Positions 1 through 10,847 of a stretch of 64,000 bases of DNA are shown here, piece by piece. Position 1 is the stretch's first letter, and every line of letters starts with the position of its first letter. The stretch is taken from positions 186,001 through 250,000 of the forward strand of contig NHZP01000024.1 of the NCBI GenBank assembly GCA_003313425.1, written 5' to 3'. This DNA is from Pseudopyrenochaeta lycopersici (lineage: Eukaryota; Ascomycota; Dothideomycetes; Pleosporales; Pseudopyrenochaetaceae). Position numbers and translations under genes: made by a program. The notes below the pieces were generated by a model, which ran no database searches, was not told where the DNA came from, and saw only the letters and a list, made by a program, of their open reading frames with translations.

Positions 1-3000
1 AGTGGGGCGAGGTAGGCGACGCCATGTAGCCTGGCGAGGTGGCAGCAAAGCGCGGGCTGCTGATGCCTGGTGAAGTAGGCGAATAACCAGGCGAAGTCGG
101 AGAGAAGCCTGGCGAGACTGGGCTGGTGCCGGAGAAAGGAGACATGCCGCCGAAAGGAGACATGCTACCCACACCTGGACTACGGGCTCCAGCGTACGGG
201 CTGAAACCGTCGCCGAAATTGCCTCCGTAATTGCCTTCATCGTTTCCACCTGCAATGACCAGAGGAGAGAACGAGGGATCATACGTGCCCATGCCCATAC
301 CTCCCTCATACGTAGGTGAGCCCAGGTCGTATGGGGTAGCTGCACCGTTATCAAGATAGTTGCCGCCAGCAGCAGTGCCTCCCATCATCTTCGAATTATC
401 CTCTACCATGGTGAGGAGCATGGAGTTATCCATGACAACGTCAAATTCACCGGTACCCATTGGCGCGAGCTGGCCAAGCATAATGTTCTCAGACACCCCA
501 CGGCAATCGTCAAGCTCACCAAATCCAGCAGCTTCGAGTAGAATCTCTACTGTCTCTTCGAATGAACAGCGCATGAGTGCTCCCGTATCATTACGGTTGA
601 TACCGTGACGGGTGATTGCCATGAGGAGGCCGCGCTGTGTCATAATGTCGACAAGCAAGGCCATGTGACGATGGTTGACATAGGAACCATCGAAAGACAA
701 CACCATGCCCAACTCCTTGAGAAGACCAGCACGAGCCGCCTCGATACCAAGGACTCCAAGAATTTCGATGAACGAGTTGGAGTATGTCTTGGTTGGATCA
801 ACCCCATCAATGGAAAGTACTTCAGCCAAGGCAGTACCGGTGGTATCGAGCACCCACTCCTTGCACCGGGGATCGTTTTTGGACAGGATGAGAGACCTGT
901 CGTCATTCTCAACAACAACATTGTCCTCTCGAATGAAGGCACGCTCGACACCACGAACACCACGTAGCGTGACATCGTCGAGAAGATGCTTTTCAAGCTT
1001 GCGCATCCAGCGCTCGTCTCGCTCGTCTTCGTCTTCGTCGTCCTGTTTCAGATTCTGGTCCCAGATGAAGCGGACACGCATAACTTGCTCGTCGGCATTC
1101 TCGTCACTGAAGATGACAGCGAGATTAGGCTTGAACTCTTCCTTAATCTTGCCCGCAACCTCGCCGATGGAGATACTCTTATCCAGTAACTTTTTACGGT
1201 CGAGAATAATACGGAGCAGCCACTTGGACTGTGATTCGATAACTTCGTCCTCCTCCGGGAGAATGAAGTACGACTCAACCATGTCTTGGTCATCCTCGAC
1301 GATAGTGGATTGGATGTCAGGGTCGTAGTAGAGCTCAACGGCCTGTGTCAATGAACGGAGCGTAGTAAGCTCAATACGGCTTCGGAGGAGCTTCGCTTCT
1401 TGCTGGCCACCTTTGGAGTCTTGTTGACGAACAAGCATAGACGGTGTCTTGATGTTGGCCGCAATATTGAGAATTTCTTTCAAACGCGGCACACCGAGCG
1501 TGACGTTCTTGGATGAGACACCAGCAAAATGGAAAGTGTTCAGGGTCATCTGCGTAGCAGGTTCTCCAATGGACTGGGCTGCGAGGACGCCAACCATCTC
1601 ACCTGGAGCTACGGCAGCCTTGAGGAAACGGTCTTCCAGTTCGCCCAGCACATAGTCCAGAGCCTCCTTACTCATACGATGAGTCACGGCAAGAGGCTTG
1701 AACGCGAGACGCGATCGCAAGTGACACTTGAAGAGGTAAGTGGCACTATCTTGGGCTTCCTTTGACAACTCATCATCGCCGCGGATGACCACAAGACGAT
1801 CCAGAAGCTCTCGCACTTTGGTGATTGCCTCGATGGGTTCAAGGTTGCTGGCGTCCTTTTGAGGTTTGATGCCGAATTTGGCCTGCGCTGATTCAATCAT
1901 GCGTTGGATGTTGAGTGGCAACTGGAACTGCTGGCTGTCGTCTTGGCCAATAATGCTGCGTAAATACTCACGATCAGTCTTGATCTGCTCAAACTCTTCA
2001 TCCAGATAACGCTGCACCTCGACATCGCCTTGGAACTCCGACGCGCCCTGGAGCTTGGCAACGGGAATCTCAGGCTTATCAGTGGTCAGGACGTCCAACT
2101 TGTAAGTTGCCTCAAACTTGGCCTCAGATGACGTGATGATATCGACCTTCTGCTTCTCGATATGAGCGCCATCCAGCCCATCTTCACCATAGATGAACTC
2201 GATGATATCGCCCAATGAGTTACGAACAGTGCCGTCATATTTGACCATGACATCTTCAAGCGCCTTGACCAAACGACGTTGGATGTATCCAGTCTCAGCA
2301 GTCTTGACGGCGGTATCAATGAGACCTTCACGACCAGCCATGGCGTGGAAGAAGAATTCGGACGGTGTCAAACCACGGAGATAGGAGTTCTCCACGAACC
2401 CTCGTGACTCTGGCGTGTAATCATCCTTGGTGAAATGAGGCAGCGTCCTGTACTTGAATCCAAAAGGAATACGCTGGCCTTCAACAGCCTGCTGACCGAC
2501 AAGAGAAACCATCTGAGAAATGTTGACAGTAGAACCTTTGGATCCGGAGATGACCGTTTGGACAACATTGTTGAAATCTTTCAGACTGTTTTGAGCTGCT
2601 GTACCTCCGCCCTCACGACCTTCATTGAGGAACTTCTGAACCTTGGACTCAAATGTGCCACGGATAGTCATACCAGGAAGAGGCTCAAGCTCATCCTTGG
2701 TGGCTTCGATGATGATGTCTTCGACCTTCTTCCTTGCTTTGGCAACCTCGTCAGCAATCTTGTCCGACGTCTTGGGATCTGGGACGGTATCGCCAATGCC
2801 TAGACTGAAACCATGATGCAATAGCCACCAGTTGACAATGCGCTGGCAAGCATTGAAGAAATTGACCGCCGCAGCAGGACTGATCTCGTTGAAGATGATG
2901 TGGATAACACCGCCTGCTGAAGCACCAACAATCTTCTTAGTGACTGAACCAAGGATAAGTTCGCCACCCATGATGAGCAGACTCTTGTCCACAAGGTCGT

Positions 3001-4940
3001 TCCAGGGTGAAGGCGTGGAGTCGTCATCGGAACGGAAGATGTTAACCTCTTTCGCAATAGCCATGCTGATGATTTGCTTGCCGCTCCAGAGGGCACGAGG
3101 TTTGAGGATGGCGGGCTCCGGAACGATGCCGTCCCAGTCAGGAACCCACATCATGATGCTCATGACTTGTTCAATGGGAAGGAAGTTATCACGACGGCTC
3201 ATCTTGTAAACACCAAGAAGAGTGTCCTGCACAATACCCATCAAGGGCTGGTTCTTCTGAGGCGACACAATCTGCTTGGGTACCATGCACAGGTTCTGAA
3301 TCTCAGCTCGGGTCTCGTCACTCTGGGGGACGTGAAGATTCATCTCGTCGCCGTCAAAGTCGGCGTTGTAGGGAGACGTGACAGACAAGTTAAGACGGAA
3401 GGTTGAGTAAGGCATGACCTTGACACGATGACCCATCATAGACTCCTTGTGCAGAGACGGCTGACGGTTGAAGATGATGACATCGTCGTCATCAATGTGG
3501 CGCTCGACCTTCCAGCCATACTGCAGTCGTAGATCGTCGAGATTCTTATTGTGCTTGAGATCGAGACGTACGCCATCGGCCTTGATCACGTAATTTGCAC
3601 CTGGATGCTGGTTCGGGCCATTGCGAACGAGGTTTGTGAGCTTGCTGATGTTGAACTTGGTAACGACTTCCGGGTAGGTGAGAGTGCGTGCAATAGATCG
3701 CGGCACACCAACCTGGTCAAGAGACAAGTTAGGGTCACCAGTGATGACGGTACGGGCAGAAAAGTCGACACGCTTGCCCATCAAGTTACCACGCAGACGG
3801 CCTTCCTTGCCCTTTAATCGACCACGAATGGTCTTGAGAGGACGGCCAGACTTCTGCATAGCCTGGGGGACACCGTTGGCGTCGTTGTCCATGTAGGTGG
3901 CAACATGGTACTGAACGAGAGCTTCAAACTCGGCCAAGGAGTGCTGGGGTGCGCCTTCTTGGATGCAGTCCTGGACACGGCTGTTGGCACGGATGATGTC
4001 GCCAAGCTTGTAGGTCAGATCGTCCTCTCCGCGCATGCCCTGGCCAGTGCCATCAACAGAGATACTAGGTCGCACTGGAGGTGGGGGCACAGGCAGGACA
4101 GTCAGAATCATCCACTCAGGGCGGGCGTAGTCGGCGTTCAGACCCAGAAGCTGGAGCGTGTTGTCGCTGAGGAGCTTGAAGATGTTGAGAGCGTTTTGCG
4201 GGGTAATGACCTCCTTGCGGTCGCCCTGGCCATCGTCATCCTCCTTCTTCTTGGGCTTGTATGTGGCTGTCAGCTTGAGGCCCTCCTTGCGAATGGTATC
4301 GGGCTGGTAGCTGCCGCAGCCGCTGTGAGGAATCTTGGGAGCCTTCTTAGGGTCTTCCTCGGCCGTGTCCTGCTCGCACAAATTCCGTGTCCTAGACATG
4401 CGCCAGATCTTATCAAAACGCTTCTTGGCGTCCTTGGTTTTGATGGCCGAAGACCAGTCTGGATGGTTCTGAGGTTGCAGTCAGCACAAGAAATCCTTCA
4501 TCTGAGTACTTCGTCTTCACGCTGGAAGACTTACGTAGTCAGCCAAGATTAGGCCACAATTGTGGCACACCGTCTCGAGGAGCTTCTTGATCTTCACGAC
4601 GAAACCTGGCACAGTCAGCGCGGCGCAAGGGGCGTCCAGAGTCGTGGCACTCACCGACATGGAAGACAGGCGTGGCGAGCTCAATGTGGCCAAAGTGGCC
4701 GGGGCACACCTGGATGTCCTCCTTGCACGTGGCGCACGAGTACATGCGGTCGATAGTGCCGAGCTTGGGGTCGTTGAGGCCCTGCTCGCGCGGCTTCTGC
4801 TTCTGCTCGTCCATGGTCTCTGGGTAGATGATGTGGACGACGCTCATGGCCTTGATCTCCTCGGGGGAGAGCAGCCCGAACTGGATCTCCTTGATGGTCC
4901 GGAGCGGACATTTGGACACTGCTGGCGCGCCGGGAGGCAT
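1..4940 (-). CDS. rpb1: RNA polymerase II largest subunit RPB1 (3' end cut by window edge)
   Basis: This is the catalytic subunit of nuclear RNA polymerase II, which synthesises mRNA. Three exons are visible: 4940-4655, 4605-4535 and 4468 to the window edge. The two introns (4606-4654 and 4469-4534) have GT/AG ends and keep the frame. The N-terminus ([20 protein letters not shown]) carries the clamp zinc-binding segment [17 protein letters not shown]. The invariant Mg-binding motif NADFDGDEM lies at 3341-3367, and the bridge-helix and trigger-loop region ([16 protein letters not shown]) follows further along. A Gly/Ser/Pro-rich linker then leads into the first C-terminal heptads ([14 protein letters not shown]) just before base 1, so most of the CTD and the stop codon lie outside the window. 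The gene is divergent from the SWD1-type gene at 5583. The identification is very secure. Confidence 0.98.
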
Positions 4941-5582
4941 GTTGGCGGTGGTGGGCGAGTTTTGCGGGTGGGCGGGTTGCTGGAGACCGGTTTATGGGTC
5001 GTCGCTGCGGGTCGCCGCGGTGGCCACAGCGGGCACTTCCTCCGCGTGTCAGGACGAGTGCGAGGCGGCCGTCGTTGCTATATGGCCTGCTACTGCGCTG
5101 GCCGGTGGTGTCGATGCGCGGCGCGCGCTGCAGGAGATGCGGGTCGACGAGGGACACCCGCAGAAAAGGGCTGCACGGCGTCGGGGGGCTCGTCCAGTCG
5201 CGCCTCGAAGCCAGGGGCGTGCGCGCTCTTTCCGGGCACTCGGGCGAGCGCAGACGGGTTCGGGGAGGTAGAAGACGCGCTCTGAGATAGCAGAACGGCC
5301 GGTGGTGATGGCGGGGTGGGTGGTGGAGAGGGAGTCGTGCTGGATGGCTGAGACTATGGCACAAAGCAAAGAAGGCGACAAAGGGCCGCCAAGCACTCCA
5401 AGCGCCCCGGCCGCACTAACGCCAAAGCGGAGCCTCACCACCCGCAGCGCCAGGCATCGGTCGCGCGCCCGCCATTTTCTCAGTCTCTCACCTGCGCGCA
5501 TGGCCGGCCGTCGCGTGTGCGAAAATGCTGCCCATTGAGCACAGTAGTCCCCTGCACCCCCGGCCGTCTGCAGTGCTCCACC
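4941..5582. promoter_or_regulatory. Shared divergent promoter of rpb1 and swd1
   Basis: These 642 bp separate the two start codons and must contain both 5' UTRs and both promoters. The sequence is GC- and CpG-rich by eye and has no obvious TATA box near either start. Several long open frames cross it on both strands, but they look like chance frames in GC-rich DNA: they overlap each other and show no family resemblance. Confidence 0.6.
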
Positions 5583-7236
5583 ATGAATCTGTCGCTCGTT
5601 GACCCTTTCGTCCTCGCCCAGGACTGCCCCGATGTCATCACCGGCCGCCTTCGTGAGTGCCTGCGCCGGCCTTTCCCTTGACCGCACTGACTCACCGCGC
5701 GTAGGCAGCGGCCATTCGACCTCGATCCGCTTCAGCCATCGCGGCGACCTGCTTGCCTCTGGACGGGTACGCGATCCCTACGCCTTTGCATGTGACTTGC
5801 GCTGATTGCGCTCTAGCACGATGGCATCGTCGTCATCTTCGACATTGAGACCAACGGCGTCGCCCGCAAGCTCCGTGGCCACACGCGCCAGGTCCAGTCG
5901 CTGAGCTGGTCCACAAACGACCGCTACCTGCTGAGTGCCGGCCAGGACTGGAAATGCGTCCTGTGGGATCTCCAGGATGGCTCCCGAGTCCGCACCGTCC
6001 GCTTCGAGGCCGCCATCTTCATTGCAGAGCTGCACCCCAAGAACCAGTCAGTCTGCATGTACAAGCTCTGCCCTCCGAGCTCTGACCCGTGTCTAGCATG
6101 CTGTTCGTCGCTGCCCTCTTCGAGGACCAACCCGTCATCGTCGACATGTCCGCCCAAGTCCCCGTCAAGCATTCCATAGCCTCAGCGCCCCGCCGCTCTC
6201 AACTAGAACGCGAAAACGCTACCGAGAAGCAGACTGCACAAGACGCGAAGCAGACCACAACCATGACCCTGTTCACACCCTCTGGCGACCACATTATTTC
6301 AGGTACAAACAAGGGCTGGCTGAATATTATAGACACCCAGTCGCACCAAATTCGCTACTCGTTTCGTGTCACCAACAACATCATCGTCTACATTCGTCTG
6401 ACCCCGTCTGGGAGGGACCTGGTTATAAACTCGAGTGACAGGATCGTGCGGACACTCCACCTCCCTGACCTTGGCGACCCGAAGCTAGACTTCGACACTC
6501 TGCAGCTTGAGGTTGAGCACAAATTTCAAGATCTTGTACAAAAGCTTTCATGGAATCATGTATCCTTCAGTCCCAACGGTGAATACGTCACTGCTTCTAC
6601 CTGGATGAACCACCACATCTACGTCTGGGAACGTGGCCAAGGCAGTTTGGTCAAGATCCTCGAAGGTACCAAGGAGGAGCTGTCTGTGGTAGAGGTGAGC
6701 TTGTCCCACATATTTCTTGTGCTTCCAGGTCCTAACTCCTCCAGTGGCATCCTTTCCGTCCCTTTGTCGCCGCGGTTGGGGTGGACTCTGGGCGTGTCTG
6801 GCTCTGGTCCATCCTCCAGCCACAGCGCTGGTCTGCCCTGGCGCCCGACTTTGTTGAGGTAGAAGAAAATGTAGAATACATTGAACGTGAGGACGAGTTT
6901 GACATACAACCTCTCGAGGAAATTCACAAACGACGGCTTGATCAGGAGGATGAAGAAGTCGATGTACTCACGGTAGAGCCAGTAAAGGTATCGGCTACTG
7001 ACTTTGGGTCGACTATTGGAGACGCGGACTTCAAGATGCCCGTGTTATTGGATATTGAGGCTAGTGATAGCGAAGATGAAGTGATAGCTGTCGGCGCAGG
7101 TCAGTTCAGACGCCGAAGCCCTGGCGCTGGCAGAGAGTGGATGAATGATGACGAAGTTGTGGTGAGCGGTGACGAGGCACGGAGGGCCAATGGCGCTTCA
7201 GTCCAGAATGGCACAAAGAGGCGGCGAGCTGGCTGA
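5583..7236 (+). CDS. swd1: WD40 protein, COMPASS subunit Swd1 / RbBP5 homologue
   Basis: This is the predicted structural WD-repeat subunit of the Set1/COMPASS histone H3K4 methyltransferase. Five exons (5583-5652, 5705-5766, 5817-6046, 6097-6694, 6745-7236) splice to 483 residues, with the frame kept at every GT/AG junction. The N-terminus MNLSLVDPFVLAQDCPDVI is typical of the family. WD blades are seen in FDIETNGVARKLRGHTRQVQ, in LSWSTNDRYLLSAGQDW and in HHIYVWERGQG. The motif WHPFRPFVAAVGVDSGRVWLW forms the last blade. An acidic tail follows (EDEEVDV, SDSEDEV) and ends in a basic KRRRAG. Length and order match fungal Swd1. It lies head to head with rpb1, whose CTD phosphorylation is known to recruit COMPASS. 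Confidence 0.9.
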
Positions 7237-7949
7237 ACGAAACTGTGTCGTAAGGAACACACCATCTGGCCATGCAAGTTACAAGTGAGGAACAGCCCAA
7301 GTGAATTTTACACCTAGTAAAAAAAGGTGCGAGCCGAGAGTAAGTAGAGAATTCGGTTAGCAAATACCGACAGTCAATAGGTTGACAACTTGAAAAAAAT
7401 TTAATTGCGTATGTTAAAGTATCATCCCGAATTTCACTGATTGTGTGCTCCATCGCGACTGCTGTCCAAGTCTCGTGGCACATCCTTGGACGCAACTGCT
7501 TTTTACAACTTTGAATTTGCCTTACCATCGCTTTGTTTAGTATGTGCCACTTTCTTTCATCCTATTGTCTCCGGAGTGGGGAAAGCAGGCTCCCAGCCTT
7601 TGTTTCGTGCATTGCAGTTGCCTTTGTCCTCAAGCTACATCTTATCACGTCGAGGAAAAGAATTATTTCATTCGATTCACATATTGAAATAGGCTATAGT
7701 ACGGCATAATTCCCTTTTAGACAAGCTATGTAAATTGCTTCGAGATTGATGAAGCAGGAGGGTAAACGATCATATCGGGTGCCAATTTCCTGCGCCTTGA
7801 TGTAGGTGTTAATTTCTAGAATCAAGCTAATCAAGAATGTAGCTCAACAACCTACTAGGTATATGTATACATACGTCTAGATGACAGCAACCAGATCATT
7901 CCACTAATGGCATTGCTCAAACTCGTTCAATTAGAGCAATAAATGCGTT
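7237..7949. other. Convergent intergenic region
   Basis: The 3' flanks of swd1 and the minus-strand gene ending at 7950 meet here. The sequence is AT-richer than its neighbours by eye. I see no supported gene. The open frames at 7441-7692 and 7106-7528 have no family resemblance. Confidence 0.5.
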
Positions 7950-10371
7950 TCACAAGTCTTCTTGTTCATGCCGGAACATATCACGCACCCATTCACTCAC
8001 ATACCTTCCACTGCTCAGTTCTCTTGAAATGCACTCGACATACTGCACATCCTGATCGTAAGGAGCACATCCATCCGTCCATAGATTGAAACAAGCAATT
8101 TTCTATTCACCTCTCGCCATGCGCGCTCGAATGGAGAAAGTGTGCTACAATCTACCCTGGGGAGTTGAGCACCTTCGTTGCGGGTTCGCTCTAGGAGTTC
8201 ATGGATACGAGCCTCAGTAACGGCACGGTAGACTTTGGCTGCGGGTGTGGAAGAGACCCTAGATTCAGATAGCGATGTTGTGCGAGATATATACATTGGG
8301 AGCTCGCCGATTGGGTTGTGCATAGGTGGGATGGGGAAGGCTGGGATGGTCGACGCAATAGAACTAAACTGTGATTTGCTGCTCCTACAGGTTTTGAGAA
8401 AATTCTTACGAACGTCTGATTCTCCAGGCTCCTCAACAGCTGTAGAGAGACTCTTCTGGGTGATATGGGATTGCGCCGTTGAAATCGTTCGATGCGGAGG
8501 TGGTATCGCTTGATTATTTAGGGACATCGATCGAGGAGGTAGTGGTATAGCTTGAGCAAATGTCAGAGGCTCGATTGCGAGAGATTTTGAGCGGCTGCTA
8601 CTTGAAACGGTTTTGGCTGCAGAGTTCGGTCTACCCATAGGAGATATATGTGTTCCATTCTCAAAGCCACGGAGCGACAATGCCTGATGAAAATTGCTGG
8701 TGGGAACAATCGGGCTAACTTCCTTAACCTTGCTGCGAAGGTTCAAGGAATCTTGACATTGAGACAGTATTGGTGCTGTATCTGTGATGGATTGCTTAGC
8801 ACGGGGGCCGCGTGGAGCATATGAGTATCGCCACTGACTGTTAGTGTCGCTCACAGTCGATGCCGTTTCCCAGACCGAAAGTTCATCTGAGCCTGCGCAT
8901 GACCCCGTTCCTTGAAAAGACCTATCGTTAAGAACTTTCCTTTCTGCGAGCGGAACGACACTTGCGACTCGATCAATTTGGTCACTGATGTAGTTTGCGG
9001 TTCCATAGCTAGCATCAGATGACTTATCAGACACCCCAAATCTATAACAGCCCACAATATGCTTGTTGTAAGATTCTTGCGACGAACATCCTCTGCTCGA
9101 AGGGCGATCAATTCTCTCATCTACCTCTTGCATATCGTTGAAGCCGTTCCTCTTGCGAGCACATGTCCCCCCAACGATGCCGAAGACGTCGTCTGTACCG
9201 GGGTCGCTAATAGTTCTAACAGAGGTTCTTATCGATGAAGAAAGAAGAGGATGCGACGCGGTGTCTTGAAACATGATACTGTTGCGAGGCAATGGCAGCG
9301 GAATCAGGTTGGCAGTATACTTGTTACGAACAGGAGAGGAGACGGAACGGATGAGATCCATCTTTTTCTTTGTAGCGCCGCTTCCCTGAGAGCTGGGAGA
9401 CCTGAAGCTAAGAGGTGCTGGGCGATCTGGAGCTACAATAGTCAGTATATTGAGGCATGAATCGTGCCATAGGTGACACTTACTATCAGGTGGATAAGTC
9501 TTGCTTGATGAAGATACCGAGTTCAGTGAACTCGATCGTGCAGTTTCTCTCAACGCTCTCTCTCGATCAGCTCGCAAAGATGGTGGTAGATTCTCGGTTT
9601 TGGGGACAACGGGCGAAGGAGTTGAGCGCTTCTTGGAGGGCGGAGGACGTCTTTGGGCTGCGATGAGCGTTTGAACGTTGGCAGCTGCCGCGTGAAGTGG
9701 CTCTCTGAAAGAAGAGAAGTTAGTACTAAGTCTCAAGAGCTCTCGTGCACCACTCGTAGCGCGTTTATTGCAAGCAGCCATGGGCAACAAGAAGCCAGAA
9801 AGTCTGTGTTGACGACTCTCGGCCCTGCGATCTGCTTGGTCTAAACTTTGGGGACAATCACATCCGTATACGCACTTTGGACGAATTTGGTGGACGTCTT
9901 CTAAGAGTTTACGCAGTTGTGTATTCTTGATTCTTTCAATGTTATAACCCTAAGGGTTTGTGTCAGTCGGACAACGCTGTTCAATCGAATAATGCGATCA
10001 GAACAAACCTGATCCAAACCCAACTCTCGGATATAGGTCTTCGCTATATCGTAATGCTCGTCGCGCTCCCGAATCCAGTATCCAAATAGAGACAAGTGTA
10101 CTTCTGCGATGGTTTCATTGTATATCTCTTTTGCCATCCGCGTAATGTCTTCACGTGTCCATTTTACTTGAAGTGTCTGGGCTTGCTGATTCAAATTACC
10201 GCCATTATTGTCCTCGCCCACGAATTCGTGGGGCCTTTCAAGCAGTCCCTCGCTGGCCATGCGTAGGTCATACAATTGCTGATAACTACGGGCTGAATGT
10301 TTCTTGAGCTCACCTTGGTGATGGCCTCTGATAACACTCTCTTTATCTTTTACCCGTCGCCGTTCGGGCAT
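7950..10371 (-). CDS. Serine-rich fungal protein of unknown function
   Basis: I do not recognise a family. Four exons (10371-10009, 9949-9484, 9432-8111, 8051-7950) splice in frame to about 750 residues. The introns 9950-10008, 9433-9483 and 8052-8110 all have GT/AG ends. The N-terminal 160 residues are charged and probably helical (DITRMAKEIYNETIAEVHLS, then YWIRERDEHYDIAKTYIREL). A short Cys-containing segment, CVYGCDCPQ, follows. The middle is a long, probably disordered Ser/Pro/Thr-rich region with many basic patches (for example RRPPPSKKRSTPSP). The C-terminus looks folded again (YRAVTEARIHELLERTRNEG, then VQYVECISRELSSGRYVSEW). The last intron is inferred. Without it the protein would end in a less protein-like tail at 8015. 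Confidence 0.7.
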
Positions 10372-10847
10372 GATTGTCGGAGGTAATCTAAGTCCGTAAA
10401 TCTAAAGAACGCTTCTTGATATATCTGGTGAGAGGTTTATAGGCCAGGTGTAGAATATGTCGTCTCAATTTTAGTGGCGAAAAAATATAAAAGCGACGGG
10501 AAGAGAGGGGGACAAGCGCAAACGATGGACGCGTCGCTGCCTCGCACAATAACACAGAATTAAGTAGTGGAAGTGAAGGTGGTAAGGTTTCACCGGATCA
10601 GCCGATGCGAGATGCAAACGCGTAGCATTAAGCAGGCATGACAACATGTAAGATCTGGGCGCTCCAAAAACGAGGTCAAGAAGTACTACATATTCAATTT
10701 AATTTCGCCTAAGGTACAACGGAGTGAGGTGAGGGACATATTGGAGGTTAATAAGAGCAATTACGGAGGAAACAAATAAAACCAAATAATGGGGAAAGAA
10801 ACTCCTCGCGATGTTAGATCCACTCCTGTGCCGACATTCTCTGGCTT
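10372..10847. other. Intergenic region
   Basis: This holds the 5' flank of the Ser-rich gene and the 3' flank of the repeat-protein gene. No gene or clear regulatory motif was recognised. Confidence 0.5.

Noticed and set aside
605..3406. Many open frames on the plus strand across the rpb1 coding region
   Set aside because: They are antisense to an intact, highly conserved RPB1 reading frame and show no family resemblance.
4560..5285. Plus-strand frame of about 240 codons running from rpb1 into the shared promoter
   Set aside because: It is antisense to RPB1 exons 1 and 2 and overlaps other frames in GC-rich DNA, with low-complexity Gly/Ala/Arg composition.
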